Source of the DNA: Gammaproteobacteria bacterium | GTDB taxonomy: Bacteria; Pseudomonadota; Gammaproteobacteria; Pseudomonadales; Halieaceae | Assembly: GCA_002748505.1 (NCBI GenBank) | Contig: PDSN01000068.1 | Coordinates: 1 to 6,193, forward strand | Length of the DNA: 6,193 bases | Reading direction: 5' to 3' | Shown here: one piece after another, positions 1 to 5,799 of the stretch | How positions within the stretch are numbered: position 1 is the stretch's first letter | Layout: every line of letters starts with the position of its first letter | Translations under genes and position numbers: made by a program | The notes under the pieces: model-generated | Databases searched by the model: none | Seen by the model: the letters and a program-made list of their open reading frames with translations, nothing else | Told to the model about the DNA's origin: nothing

Positions 1-671
1 TCCAGGCGCACCCGACTGTACAAACGGCGCAGGCGGGTCATCAACTGACGGGGCGCTTTCGGGTCTAAAAACCCAATATCCATAAGGGTTTGCTCCAGAT
101 GTGTGTAAAAACGCTCCATGTTCTCCGCCGTGGCAAAGGGCGCGTCCCATTCATCGTCCTGCACCCGATTGAGCTGGTTCTGCGGCAAACTGCCCATCCG
201 CAATTCGTAGGCCACAATCTGCACCGCCATGGCCAGGTTTAAAGAACTGTAGCTTGCATCGGTGGGCACATGCAGGTGCAAATGGCACTGTTGCAGTTCT
301 TCGTTGGTCAAACCGCGATCCTCCCGCCCAAATAAAACCGCCACCTTGCCATGCCTGCGCGCGGTGAGCATGGCCTCGGCACCTGCACGGGGATTCTGTA
401 TCGGCCAGGGAATGCTGCGCCCCCTGGCGCTGGTGCCAACGATAAAGTGGCAATCGGATACCGCCTGCTCCACGCTATCGACAATCATGACATTGTCGAG
501 CACATCCCCCGCCGATGCTGCCCGCCAGGTGGCGCGCTCATCGGGAAACTGGCGGGGCGCCACCAGACACAACTCGCTAAGCCCCATATTTTTCATCGCC
601 CGCGCGGCGCCGCCAATATTGCCGGGATGGGTGGTGTTAACCAAAACGATACGAATATTGTCTAGCTGCAT
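1..671 (-). CDS. trmJ: tRNA (cytidine/uridine-2'-O-)-methyltransferase TrmJ, 3' end outside window
   Basis: Reading the minus strand from the ATG at 671 gives 223 codons with no stop before the left edge, so the C-terminus is cut off, probably by about 25-30 residues given the ~246-aa E. coli protein. The protein begins MQLDNIRIVLVNTTHPGNIG. It carries the hallmarks of the SPOUT (TrmH-type) methyltransferases: HPGNIGGAARAMKNMG (residues 15-30), GTSARGRSIPWP (79-90), the SAM-binding-loop motif FGREDRGLTNEEL (114-126), and SYSSLNLAMAVQ (140-151) of the C-terminal knot. TrmJ of this family 2'-O-methylates nucleotide 32 in the anticodon loop of several tRNAs, using S-adenosylmethionine, in the cytoplasm. 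The C-terminal stretch ERFYTHLEQTL...RQLMTRLRRLYSRVRL matches the family's dimer-stabilising extension. No strong Shine-Dalgarno sequence is visible before the ATG. It diverges from suhB and shares its promoter region. In related genomes cysE and iscR follow, but they lie outside this window. Confidence 0.95.
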   Translation of the reverse strand, partial: MQLDNIRIVLVNTTHPGNIGGAARAMKNMGLSELCLVAPRQFPDERATWRAASAGDVLDNVMIVDSVEQAVSDCHFIVGTSARGRSIPWPIQNPRAGAEAMLTARRHGKVAVLFGREDRGLTNEELQQCHLHLHVPTDASYSSLNLAMAVQIVAYELRMGSLPQNQLNRVQDDEWDAPFATAENMERFYTHLEQTLMDIGFLDPKAPRQLMTRLRRLYSRVRL

Positions 672-696
672 GGTGGATGTCGCTGCTGATTAAAGA

Positions 697-735
697 GGGC
701 GCGAAGTGTAGCAATTTTTGCTATAATTCGCGCCC
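697..735. promoter_or_regulatory. Divergent trmJ/suhB promoter region inside a long palindrome
   Basis: The arms 697-714 and 718-735 are reverse complements over 18 bp with only two mismatches, around a 3-nt centre (TTT). The outer 9 bp (GGGCGCGAA / TTCGCGCCC) and the inner 6 bp (TAGCAA / TTGCTA) are perfect. On the plus strand this gives the extended -10 TGCTATAAT (719-727; hexamer 722-727), which would start suhB transcription near 734. On the minus strand the mirrored arm gives TGCTACACT (hexamer at 705-710), which would start trmJ transcription near 698. The hexamer 17 bp upstream of the suhB -10 (699-704) does not resemble TTGACA, which fits extended -10 promoters. The two polymerase footprints must overlap. 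The promoter call is strong for suhB and moderate for trmJ. A regulatory role for the dyad is inference. Confidence 0.75.
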
Positions 736-754
736 GTTAATTTCACAGCCCAAC

Positions 755-759
755 AAGGA
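755..759 (+). promoter_or_regulatory. Ribosome binding site of suhB
   Basis: AAGGA lies six bases before the ATG at 766. It supports that start over the internal ATG at codon 4. Confidence 0.8.
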
Positions 760-765
760 CAGTCC

Positions 766-1572
766 ATGCAACCCATGGTGAATATGGCGCTTCGCGCCGC
801 TCGCAAAGTCGGCGAGAACATTGTGCGCGCCTCAGACGATTTAGATCGCCTCGATATCAAACAAAAAGGCCAGAACGATTATGTCTCACAGGTAGACATC
901 GCCGCCGAGGAAGAACTGATCTATCTGCTGAAAAAAAGCTACCCCGACCATGCTTTTCTGGGTGAAGAAACCGGCCTTACCGGGGATGAAAAAGCCCAGT
1001 ACCGCTGGGTGATAGACCCCCTCGATGGCACCACCAATTACCTGTGGGGTATCCCCCACTACGGCCTGTCCCTGGCCTGCCTGAAAGACGGCGTGCCCGA
1101 GCACGCGGTGGTGATAGATCCCGTGCGCAGGGAAGAGTTTACCGCCAGTCGCGGTCACGGCGCCCAGGTTAACGGCCGCCGTATGCGCGTCAACAACCGC
1201 CCCTCACTGGACGGCGCGCTCCTGGGTACAGGCATTCCCTTCAAAGATCACTGCGACCAGCATTTAAGTGCTTACGCAAAAACTCTGGAAACCCTGGCGG
1301 GCCAGGTGGCCGGTGTGCGCCGTGCGGGCGCGGCCTCTCTAGACCTGGCCTACGTTGCCGCAGGCCGCCTGGATGCTTTTTGGGAGATTGGCCTCTCCAA
1401 CTGGGATATCGCCGCGGGGGTTCTGCTGGTCAAAGAAGCTGGGGGCCTGGTCGCCGATGTGGACGGCTCCGACAACTACCTGCGCAGCGGCAACATTGTC
1501 TGCGGTTCGCCCAAGTGCTTTAAATCGGTGTTGCAGGTCACGCGGGCACAGCTCGCGCCGTCTTTGCAGTAG
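766..1572 (+). CDS. suhB: Inositol-1-monophosphatase family protein SuhB
   Basis: The 268-aa protein matches the usual length (E. coli SuhB 267 aa) and starts MQPMVNMALRAARKVGENIV, close to other SuhB N-termini. The Mg2+-dependent phosphatase signatures are present: D44 in SQVDIAAE, GEET at 66-69 (E67), the IMPase motif 1 WVIDPLDGTTNYLWGIPHYG (81-100, with D84, D87, G88 and T89 as metal/phosphate ligands), and motif 2 WDIAAGVLLVKEAGG (213-227, with D214). All catalytic metal ligands seem intact. Members hydrolyse myo-inositol-1-phosphate and related sugar phosphates. In E. coli, SuhB also joins the Nus-factor antitermination complex on rRNA operons, so a role in ribosome production is likely but is not shown by this sequence. 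It has its own extended -10 promoter and a good ribosome binding site. It converges on secF, and a bidirectional terminator lies between the two stops. Confidence 0.96.
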   Translation: MQPMVNMALRAARKVGENIVRASDDLDRLDIKQKGQNDYVSQVDIAAEEELIYLLKKSYPDHAFLGEETGLTGDEKAQYRWVIDPLDGTTNYLWGIPHYGLSLACLKDGVPEHAVVIDPVRREEFTASRGHGAQVNGRRMRVNNRPSLDGALLGTGIPFKDHCDQHLSAYAKTLETLAGQVAGVRRAGAASLDLAYVAAGRLDAFWEIGLSNWDIAAGVLLVKEAGGLVADVDGSDNYLRSGNIVCGSPKCFKSVLQVTRAQLAPSLQ

Positions 1573-1593
1573 TTGCGCGAAAAAAGCTGCCCG

Positions 1594-1623
1594 AAAAAAA
1601 AGGCGGCCAATGGCCGCCTTTTG
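1594..1623. terminator. Bidirectional intrinsic terminator between suhB and secF
   Basis: The arms 1598-1608 (AAAAGGCGGCC) and 1612-1622 (GGCCGCCTTTT) pair perfectly around a 3-nt loop. Eight A residues (1594-1601) precede the GC stem, and four T residues (1619-1622) follow it. Read on the minus strand the A-run becomes a long T-tract, so the hairpin is a stronger terminator for the secD-secF operon. On the plus strand (TTTT then GTATT) it should still end suhB. It sits 21 bases after the suhB stop and about 15 bases beyond the secF stop. Confidence 0.88.
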
Positions 1624-1637
1624 TATTAACGCTCGAA

Positions 1638-2567
1638 TCAGGGCATTAAATCCCCTTCGCCCTCTTCCGCACCTTCTTTCACTGGAATCATCAGATCTTC
1701 TTTACTGACCTTCAGCAGCAACAAAGTGTTGGCGGCAACGTAGATGGACGAATAAGTACCCACCGCCACACCGACGATCAAGGCCACGGCGAAACCGTTG
1801 ATCATCTCGCCGCCCAGCAGGGCCAGGGCAACCAATACCAATAAGGTCGTCAGCGAGGTCACCAAGGTACGACCTAAGGTTTCCGTGAGTGACAGGTTGA
1901 TCACTTCCACCGCATCCGCTTTTCTCAGTTTGCGGAAGTTCTCGCGGATTCGGTCAGAAACGACAATGGTGTCGTTCAGCGAATAACCAATCACCGCCAG
2001 AATTGCCGCCAGCACCGTGAGGTCAAACTCGCGCCCGGTGAAAGAGAAAAAGCCCAGCACAATAATCACGTCGTGAATCAAGGCGGCAACCGCACCCACC
2101 GCGAATTTAAGCTGGAAACGAAAGCCGACGTATAACACCACCAGCCCCAGCGCCAGCAACATGGCGATACCGCCCTGCTCGCGCAGCTCATCGCCCACCT
2201 GCGGTCCCACGTATTCGGTGCGCTGTAAAGCGACGCTGGTGCCGTCAGTTTGCGCGCTTTGCAAGACCTCAAGCAGCTCGACACCGACGTTGTCAGAACT
2301 GACGTTTTGCGGCAGACGAATCAGCACATCCCGCTCGGTGCCATAGCTGACCACCACCGCGCTTTTATAACCTGCATCCGCCAGGGTATCGCGAATAGCG
2401 GGCAAGTCCGCGGTTTTGCCGTATTGCACTTCCAACAGGGTACCGCCGGTAAAATCCAGCCCCCAGTTGAGCTGCTTTACCGCCAGCGAGCCGATGGATA
2501 CCAACAGTAAAACGGCCGACAGCGCCAGCGCCACCCAGCGCTGCCCCATAAAATTAATCACTTTCAT
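1638..2567 (-). CDS. secF: Protein translocase subunit SecF
   Basis: The 309-aa inner-membrane protein is the partner of SecD in the proton-motive-force-driven SecDF complex, which helps pull preproteins through SecYEG. It shows one N-terminal membrane helix (about 12-30), the family signature LNWGLDFTGGT (33-43) that begins the periplasmic domain, and a cluster of five hydrophobic segments from about residue 135. The conserved GYSLNDTIVVSDRIRENF (204-221) and LSLTETLGRTLVTSLTTLL (235-253) are present. The end is an acidic tail (EGAEEGEGDLMP). I chose the ATG at 2567 (MKVINFMGQR). It lies one base after the secD stop, is preceded by GGAGG with an 8-nt gap, and gives the family's usual N-terminus. 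The open frame extends upstream only through a TTG at 2585 overlapping the secD end. Translation is probably coupled to secD. Confidence 0.95.
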   Translation of the reverse strand: MKVINFMGQRWVALALSAVLLLVSIGSLAVKQLNWGLDFTGGTLLEVQYGKTADLPAIRDTLADAGYKSAVVVSYGTERDVLIRLPQNVSSDNVGVELLEVLQSAQTDGTSVALQRTEYVGPQVGDELREQGGIAMLLALGLVVLYVGFRFQLKFAVGAVAALIHDVIIVLGFFSFTGREFDLTVLAAILAVIGYSLNDTIVVSDRIRENFRKLRKADAVEVINLSLTETLGRTLVTSLTTLLVLVALALLGGEMINGFAVALIVGVAVGTYSSIYVAANTLLLLKVSKEDLMIPVKEGAEEGEGDLMP

Positions 2568-2568
2568 C

Positions 2569-4446
2569 TCAGTAGCCTCCGCCAATGGAGAGCGACTTCA
2601 CACGGCGGCCTCCGTAAATCAGGTTAATCAACGCGCGTGTACCCACAATGGCGGTGAACATCGATGTCACGATACCGATGGACAGGGTTACCGCAAAGCC
2701 TTTCACAGGGCCAGTGCCCACGGCGTACAGAATCACCGCGACAATCAAAGTGGTGATATTGGCATCCAAAATGGTGACCACGGCGCGCTCAAAGCCCGCG
2801 TGAATCGCCATTTGCGGCGACATTTTGTTTTTCAGCTCCTCGCGTATTCGCGAGAATATCAGCACGTTGGCATCCACCGCCATACCCACGGTGAGCACGA
2901 TACCGGCAATACCCGGCAGGGTAAGCGTTGCGCCCAGCAGGGACATCACAGCGATCAGCAGCACCAGGTTACAGGCCAGCGCCACCACCGCCGCCACACC
3001 AAAGACACGGTAGTACAGCACCATAAACAGCACAACCAGGCCGAGGCCAAGCTGTACCGAGCGAACACCCAGGCGAATGTTTTCAGCGCCCAGCGACGGC
3101 CCCACGGTGCGCTCTTCCACAAAGGAAATGGGCGCAGCCAAGGCACCAGCACGCAACAGCAGCGCCAGTTCCGAGGCTTCCTGTGGGCTGTCTAAACCGG
3201 TGATTTGGAAATTCGCACCCAAGGCGCTTTGAATGACTGGCGCGGTCAACAGCTTTTTCTCATCATAGGGCGATTTAACGGCGACTTCTTCGCCATTTTC
3301 GTCCTGTTCGTAGCGAGTGCGGTATTTGCGCTCGATAAACAACACGCCCATACGCCGTTTGATGTTGTGGCGCGTGGCCCGGTTCATTAAATTGCCGCCC
3401 TCGCCATCGAGGCTGATTTGCACGTTAGGCATGCCGTTTTGATCGAAGCTGGCCTGGGCATTGGCAACGCGTTCACCGGTGATAATGACATCGCGCTCCA
3501 GCCACTCGCTGGCACCGGCACGCTCGGTGGAGCGATAGTCAAAGCGCTGTTTCTCCGAAGCGGGCACGTCGAGCGCCGCTACCAGACGAAACTCCAAATT
3601 GGCCACCTTACCCAAAATACGCTTGGCTTCGGCGGTATCTTGAATACCGGGCAACTCCACCACGATGCGATTCGCGCCCTGGCGCTGCACCAGGGGCTCG
3701 GATACACCCAGCTCGTTTACCCGGTTGCGGATCGTGGTCAGGTTCTGCGCCACAGCGTAGTCGGCGATCTCTTTGCGCGTTGCCTCGGATACGGCGGTCT
3801 CAAGGAAAAAATCCTTGCCCTTTTCAGCGGTGCGAATCACCAGCTCCGGGTAGTTCTTGGCGATGACCTTGCGCGCCTGGGCACGAAGCTCCGCCGTTTT
3901 AAATCGCGCCTGCACATCGCCGTTGTCCAGTTCAGTCACAAAACCGCGCACTTTCTCATCGCGCAGTGACTTCTTGATCGCGGTCAGATAAAACTCCTGA
4001 CGGCGCGCTATGGCGGTGTTTACGTCCACTTCCAGCTTGAAATGCACGCCGCCGCTTAAGTCCAGGCCGAGTTTCATCGGCTGCGCGCCAATACTCGACA
4101 GCCAGGACGGCGTGGTCGGCGCGAGGTTTAAAGCCACAATATAGCTGTCGCCCAGGGCGCGGGAAATCACGCTTTGCGCGCGCAACTGGTCATCGCGATG
4201 CTTCAGGCGAATCAAAGCCGCATGGCCGTCTTCGCTGATTTCTTCGCCAAAATAGCCAATCCCCGCACTTTCCAGGGCATTTTCCACCTTTTTCAGGGTC
4301 GGCGCATTGATCTGCACCGAGCTGTTTTCGCTGGCCACCTGCACCGCCGGATCGGGGCTGTATAAGTTGGGGGCGGCATAAAAAAAGCCAAACAGTACCA
4401 CCGCAGCGATTAACAGGTACTTCCACAAAGCATAGGTATTTAACAT
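2569..4446 (-). CDS. secD: Protein translocase subunit SecD
   Basis: The 625-aa protein (E. coli SecD 615 aa) is the large subunit of the SecDF translocation motor. It starts MLNTYALWKYLLIAAVVLFG, with a membrane helix at about 8-26. The D1 motif MKLGLDLSGGVHFKLEVD (124-141) and a large periplasmic region follow, including TIRNRVNELGVSEPLVQRQG (238-257) and GIQDTAEAKRILGKVANLEF (267-286). After residue 450 come five membrane segments. The conserved GMAVDANVLIFSRIREELK (521-539) and DANITTLIVAVILYAVGTGPVKGFA (561-585) are present; the Asp in the first is the proton-relay residue of the family. The protein seems complete and intact. Only a weak Shine-Dalgarno (GAG) precedes the ATG. It is the first gene of a two-gene operon with secF. 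yajC, normally just upstream, is absent here and RHS debris lies in its place. Confidence 0.97.
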   Translation of the reverse strand: MLNTYALWKYLLIAAVVLFGFFYAAPNLYSPDPAVQVASENSSVQINAPTLKKVENALESAGIGYFGEEISEDGHAALIRLKHRDDQLRAQSVISRALGDSYIVALNLAPTTPSWLSSIGAQPMKLGLDLSGGVHFKLEVDVNTAIARRQEFYLTAIKKSLRDEKVRGFVTELDNGDVQARFKTAELRAQARKVIAKNYPELVIRTAEKGKDFFLETAVSEATRKEIADYAVAQNLTTIRNRVNELGVSEPLVQRQGANRIVVELPGIQDTAEAKRILGKVANLEFRLVAALDVPASEKQRFDYRSTERAGASEWLERDVIITGERVANAQASFDQNGMPNVQISLDGEGGNLMNRATRHNIKRRMGVLFIERKYRTRYEQDENGEEVAVKSPYDEKKLLTAPVIQSALGANFQITGLDSPQEASELALLLRAGALAAPISFVEERTVGPSLGAENIRLGVRSVQLGLGLVVLFMVLYYRVFGVAAVVALACNLVLLIAVMSLLGATLTLPGIAGIVLTVGMAVDANVLIFSRIREELKNKMSPQMAIHAGFERAVVTILDANITTLIVAVILYAVGTGPVKGFAVTLSIGIVTSMFTAIVGTRALINLIYGGRRVKSLSIGGGY

Positions 4447-4505
4447 AGGTAACTCAAAGGAGTGTATAAGACCCGCGCCAGACAGCCCGGCGCAGCAAAC
4501 GGGCT

Positions 4506-4533
4506 ATTATAAGGAAAAGTGCTTGCAGCTCAA
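4506..4533 (-). promoter_or_regulatory. Candidate sigma-70 promoter for secD-secF
   Basis: On the minus strand TTGAGC (4533-4528), a 16-bp spacer and a perfect TATAAT (4511-4506) would place the start near 4499, leaving a leader of about 53 nt before the secD ATG. It lies downstream of the recognisable RHS fragment. If real, it would give secDF its own promoter after losing linkage to yajC. This is a motif match only. Confidence 0.55.
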
Positions 4534-4614
4534 GTGAGTGTGGCAGCTTGTTATCGCAAAACCCGCTGATAACGCCGGCCTTGGTCTTTGCCCTGTGAGA
4601 AAGAAGGTTCCCGA

Positions 4615-4827
4615 TTTCAAAAGTGCAGCCTCGATAGCTGATCACTATCGCAATCTCACCCGCCTGCCCGGTTTCTGCGATACGGCGCTTGCCCCAGGCA
4701 TCGTAGCTGTAGCGCTCGACGATACTGCCGTCGGTTTCATCCGTAACGGCAGTGATGGAACCCAGGTGATCTCGGTGCAGGTAGTGGTGCTTGACGTTCC
4801 CGCCTGATCGCCTACGTCACCATGCAT
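4615..4827 (-). pseudogene. Decayed fragment of an RHS/YD-repeat protein
   Basis: On the minus strand from 4798 the frame reads NVKHHYLHRDHLGSITAVTD, then ETDGSIVERYSYDAWGKRR. This is the RHS core signature (YLHxDHLGS ... ERYSYDAxGKRR) found near the C-terminal end of the conserved shell of RHS/YD-repeat proteins, which enclose polymorphic toxins. Upstream homology breaks off. The preceding stretch HGDVGDQAG is in another frame and would join seamlessly (GDQAG-NVKHHY) if one A were added at about 4797-4798, so a single-base deletion is likely. Downstream, RGCTFE may be a worn version of the usual RGFTGHE box. The expected DxxGLxxMNGRxYDPxxGRF motif is missing, and the frame runs as unrelated sequence to a stop at 4454-4456. 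There is no start, no toxin domain and no full repeat array, so it is not functional. It probably remained from a rearrangement that separated secD from yajC. Confidence 0.72.
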
Positions 4828-4943
4828 ATATTACTCAAATTACACGAGAAAGTTTTCACGTGAAAAAACCGCGAGTACCACACCACCAATGTCGAACGTT
4901 AAACTACTGGTTGGAGCAGTTTTCAGTTGGCATTGACAGCTAT
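4828..4943. other. Non-coding spacer with a 14-bp palindrome
   Basis: No convincing gene is present. The only structure I see is a perfect palindrome TTTTCACGTGAAAA at 4853-4866 (CACGTG core), which could be a protein-binding site or a chance hit. Base composition is more AT-rich than the sec genes. Confidence 0.4.
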
Positions 4944-4966
4944 TTAACCCGGATGTTTCACCAGTA
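4944..4966 (+). repeat. Left terminal inverted repeat plus TTAA
   Basis: TTAA (4944-4947) plus the 19-bp left terminus. It pairs with 5172-5194 over 23 bp with one mismatch. Confidence 0.8.
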
Positions 4967-5190
4967 AATGGAATTTTCGGGAACAAATGACAAAGAAAGT
5001 TGCTCAAACATCATGAAAAGCGTAGCGATAGCTACGGTTTGAATGATTTTGGGCGAGGTTCAAAGTCATTTTTTTCGAAAAACCACTTAGGCACAATTTG
5101 TACATTGGCTTTGGTTGCTGTTCATCACATAACTCATTGATATTGAATAAATAATAGCGGAGTGGTCGCCGTACTGGTGAAATATCCGGG
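4948..5190. mobile_element. MITE-like non-autonomous element with TTAA target duplication
   Basis: The ends form 19-bp inverted repeats: CCCGGATGTTTCACCAGTA at 4948-4966 and its reverse complement at 5172-5190, with one mismatch (4955 versus 5183). Each end is followed outward by TTAA (4944-4947 and 5191-5194), a 4-bp direct duplication of the target. The 243-bp interior carries no transposase and no open frame of its own, only a small hairpin CGTAGC-GATA-GCTACG (5021-5036). Ends starting with CCC plus a TTAA duplication are typical of piggyBac-type elements, and IS1380 is the bacterial family usually linked to them. Family assignment is inference. Movement would need a transposase encoded elsewhere in the genome. 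Confidence 0.72.
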
Positions 5191-5194
5191 TTAA
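5172..5194 (-). repeat. Right terminal inverted repeat plus TTAA
   Basis: The 19-bp right terminus (5172-5190) plus TTAA (5191-5194). The TTAA also contains the TAA stop of hicB on the minus strand. Confidence 0.8.
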
Positions 5195-5517
5195 TGCAAC
5201 CGACTCGCGACAAGCCTATTCAAACTAACACCTGACTCAGCAGCCTGTATAGCTAAGGAACGATGTGTTTCTGGAGGGATCCGAACCATAAATTTACCAC
5301 TATACGTTTTTAAGGCGATTGGTTCGGGGATTGGCTCACCACCAACTGTCATATCATCAACAGATTCTCTGACAAGTTTTCGTATACCTGCAAGTGCTTT
5401 CTCTGGCGTTTGTTCAAGCCAGCTCAAGCCAGGAAACTCTGCGCATAACCCCACATATTCTTGATCTTCATCAGACCACGTCACGCGATAGGTGTAACGA
5501 TCTGGAAATTCAGCCAT
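5191..5517 (-). CDS. hicB: HicB-family antitoxin
   Basis: The 108-aa protein is the antitoxin of a HicAB type II toxin-antitoxin pair: it binds and neutralises HicA and usually represses the operon. Residues about 7-60 (DRYTYRVTWSDEDQEYVGLC then AEFPGLSWLEQTPEKALAGI) form the partly degraded RNase H-like HicB domain. Residues about 74-105 (GKFMVRIPPETHRSLAIQAA then ESGVSLNRLVASRL) form a ribbon-helix-helix DNA-binding domain, so this is the RHH-type HicB rather than the helix-turn-helix type. I chose the ATG at 5517 because GGAGG lies six bases upstream. The frame extends further only to a TTG at 5538. It overlaps the hicA end by 8 bases, which suggests translational coupling. Its TAA stop lies within the TTAA at the edge of the MITE-like element. 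Since TTAA is duplicated, the insertion would have kept the original stop, and the C-terminus looks full length. Confidence 0.9.
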   Translation of the reverse strand: MAEFPDRYTYRVTWSDEDQEYVGLCAEFPGLSWLEQTPEKALAGIRKLVRESVDDMTVGGEPIPEPIALKTYSGKFMVRIPPETHRSLAIQAAESGVSLNRLVASRLH

Positions 5518-5761
5518 TTTCGACCTCCAAACGCTCAATAGCGACTAATACCTGTCGAACCTGATACGGTTTAGCTTTACCCTTGGCATTCTGGATATTC
5601 ACCCTTGGATCACCTTGCCACGGAGTTTTATACACCCTGTGGCTGGAGCCGGATTGACGAGGCTCCCCAAAATACGCGTCACAGACCTTACATAAGTCAT
5701 TGAAGCGTATGCTCTTAGGGTTCGCCCGCATCGCTGCGAGAATATTCTGGATACTTGCCAT
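5510..5761 (-). CDS. hicA: HicA-family mRNA interferase toxin
   Basis: The 83-aa protein is the toxin of the HicAB pair. HicA proteins have a small dsRNA-binding-like fold and cleave mRNAs, blocking translation until HicB sequesters them. The sequence MASIQNILAAMRANPKSIRF is followed by NDLCKVCDAYFGEPRQ, the conserved SGSSHRVYKTPWQGDPRVNI containing the catalytic His (H41), and KPYQVRQVLVAIERLE. It looks complete. The frame is open to 5821, but the ATG at 5761 gives the usual N-terminus. No Shine-Dalgarno precedes this ATG, and the likely -10 element lies only 7 bases upstream, so a leaderless message is possible. The toxin precedes the antitoxin, the usual hicAB order. The four conserved hicB-proximal residues and the stop overlap the start of hicB. 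Confidence 0.9.
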   Translation of the reverse strand: MASIQNILAAMRANPKSIRFNDLCKVCDAYFGEPRQSGSSHRVYKTPWQGDPRVNIQNAKGKAKPYQVRQVLVAIERLEVENG

Positions 5762-5767
5762 GCGCAC

Positions 5768-5796
5768 AATGATACCACTAATGATACTATTCGCAA
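5768..5796 (-). promoter_or_regulatory. Candidate hicAB promoter with operator-like repeats
   Basis: On the minus strand TTGCGA (5796-5791), a 16-bp spacer and TATCAT (5774-5769) resemble a sigma-70 promoter whose start would fall at or next to the hicA ATG (5761). Two direct copies of AATGATAC (plus strand 5768-5775 and 5780-5787) are 12 bp apart, about one helical turn. One overlaps the -10 and the other the spacer. This is a plausible site for HicB autorepression through its ribbon-helix-helix domain. It is inferred from motif and position. Confidence 0.5.
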
Positions 5797-5799
5797 GCT

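Noticed and set aside
2568..2585. TTG start at 2585 for secF, giving six extra N-terminal residues
   Set aside because: It overlaps the secD end. The ATG at 2567 has GGAGG with correct spacing and gives the usual SecF N-terminus.
2416..3195. 259-residue plus-strand frame antisense to secD/secF
   Set aside because: It is His/Gln-rich shadow translation typical of the complement of GC-rich coding sequence. The opposite strand encodes intact SecD and SecF.
3418..3969. 183-residue plus-strand frame antisense to secD
   Set aside because: It is a shadow of the conserved SecD periplasmic domain, with no ribosome site or known motifs.
4538..4807. 89-residue plus-strand frame across the RHS fragment
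   Set aside because: It is the antisense of the recognisable RHS core sequence and has no family resemblance or ribosome site.
5021..5036. Hairpin CGTAGC-GATA-GCTACG as a terminator for hicAB
   Set aside because: The stem is only 6 bp, there is no adjacent T-tract in the right place, and it lies inside the mobile element about 155 bases past the hicB stop.
5004..5213. 69-residue minus-strand frame across 5004-5213
   Set aside because: It runs through the right terminal repeat into the interior of the MITE-like element and overlaps the hicB end in another frame. It has no ATG-plus-RBS and is best explained by the element's sequence.
5518..5538. TTG start at 5538 for hicB
   Set aside because: The ATG at 5517 has a GGAGG ribosome site inside the putative extension and gives the usual HicB N-terminus.
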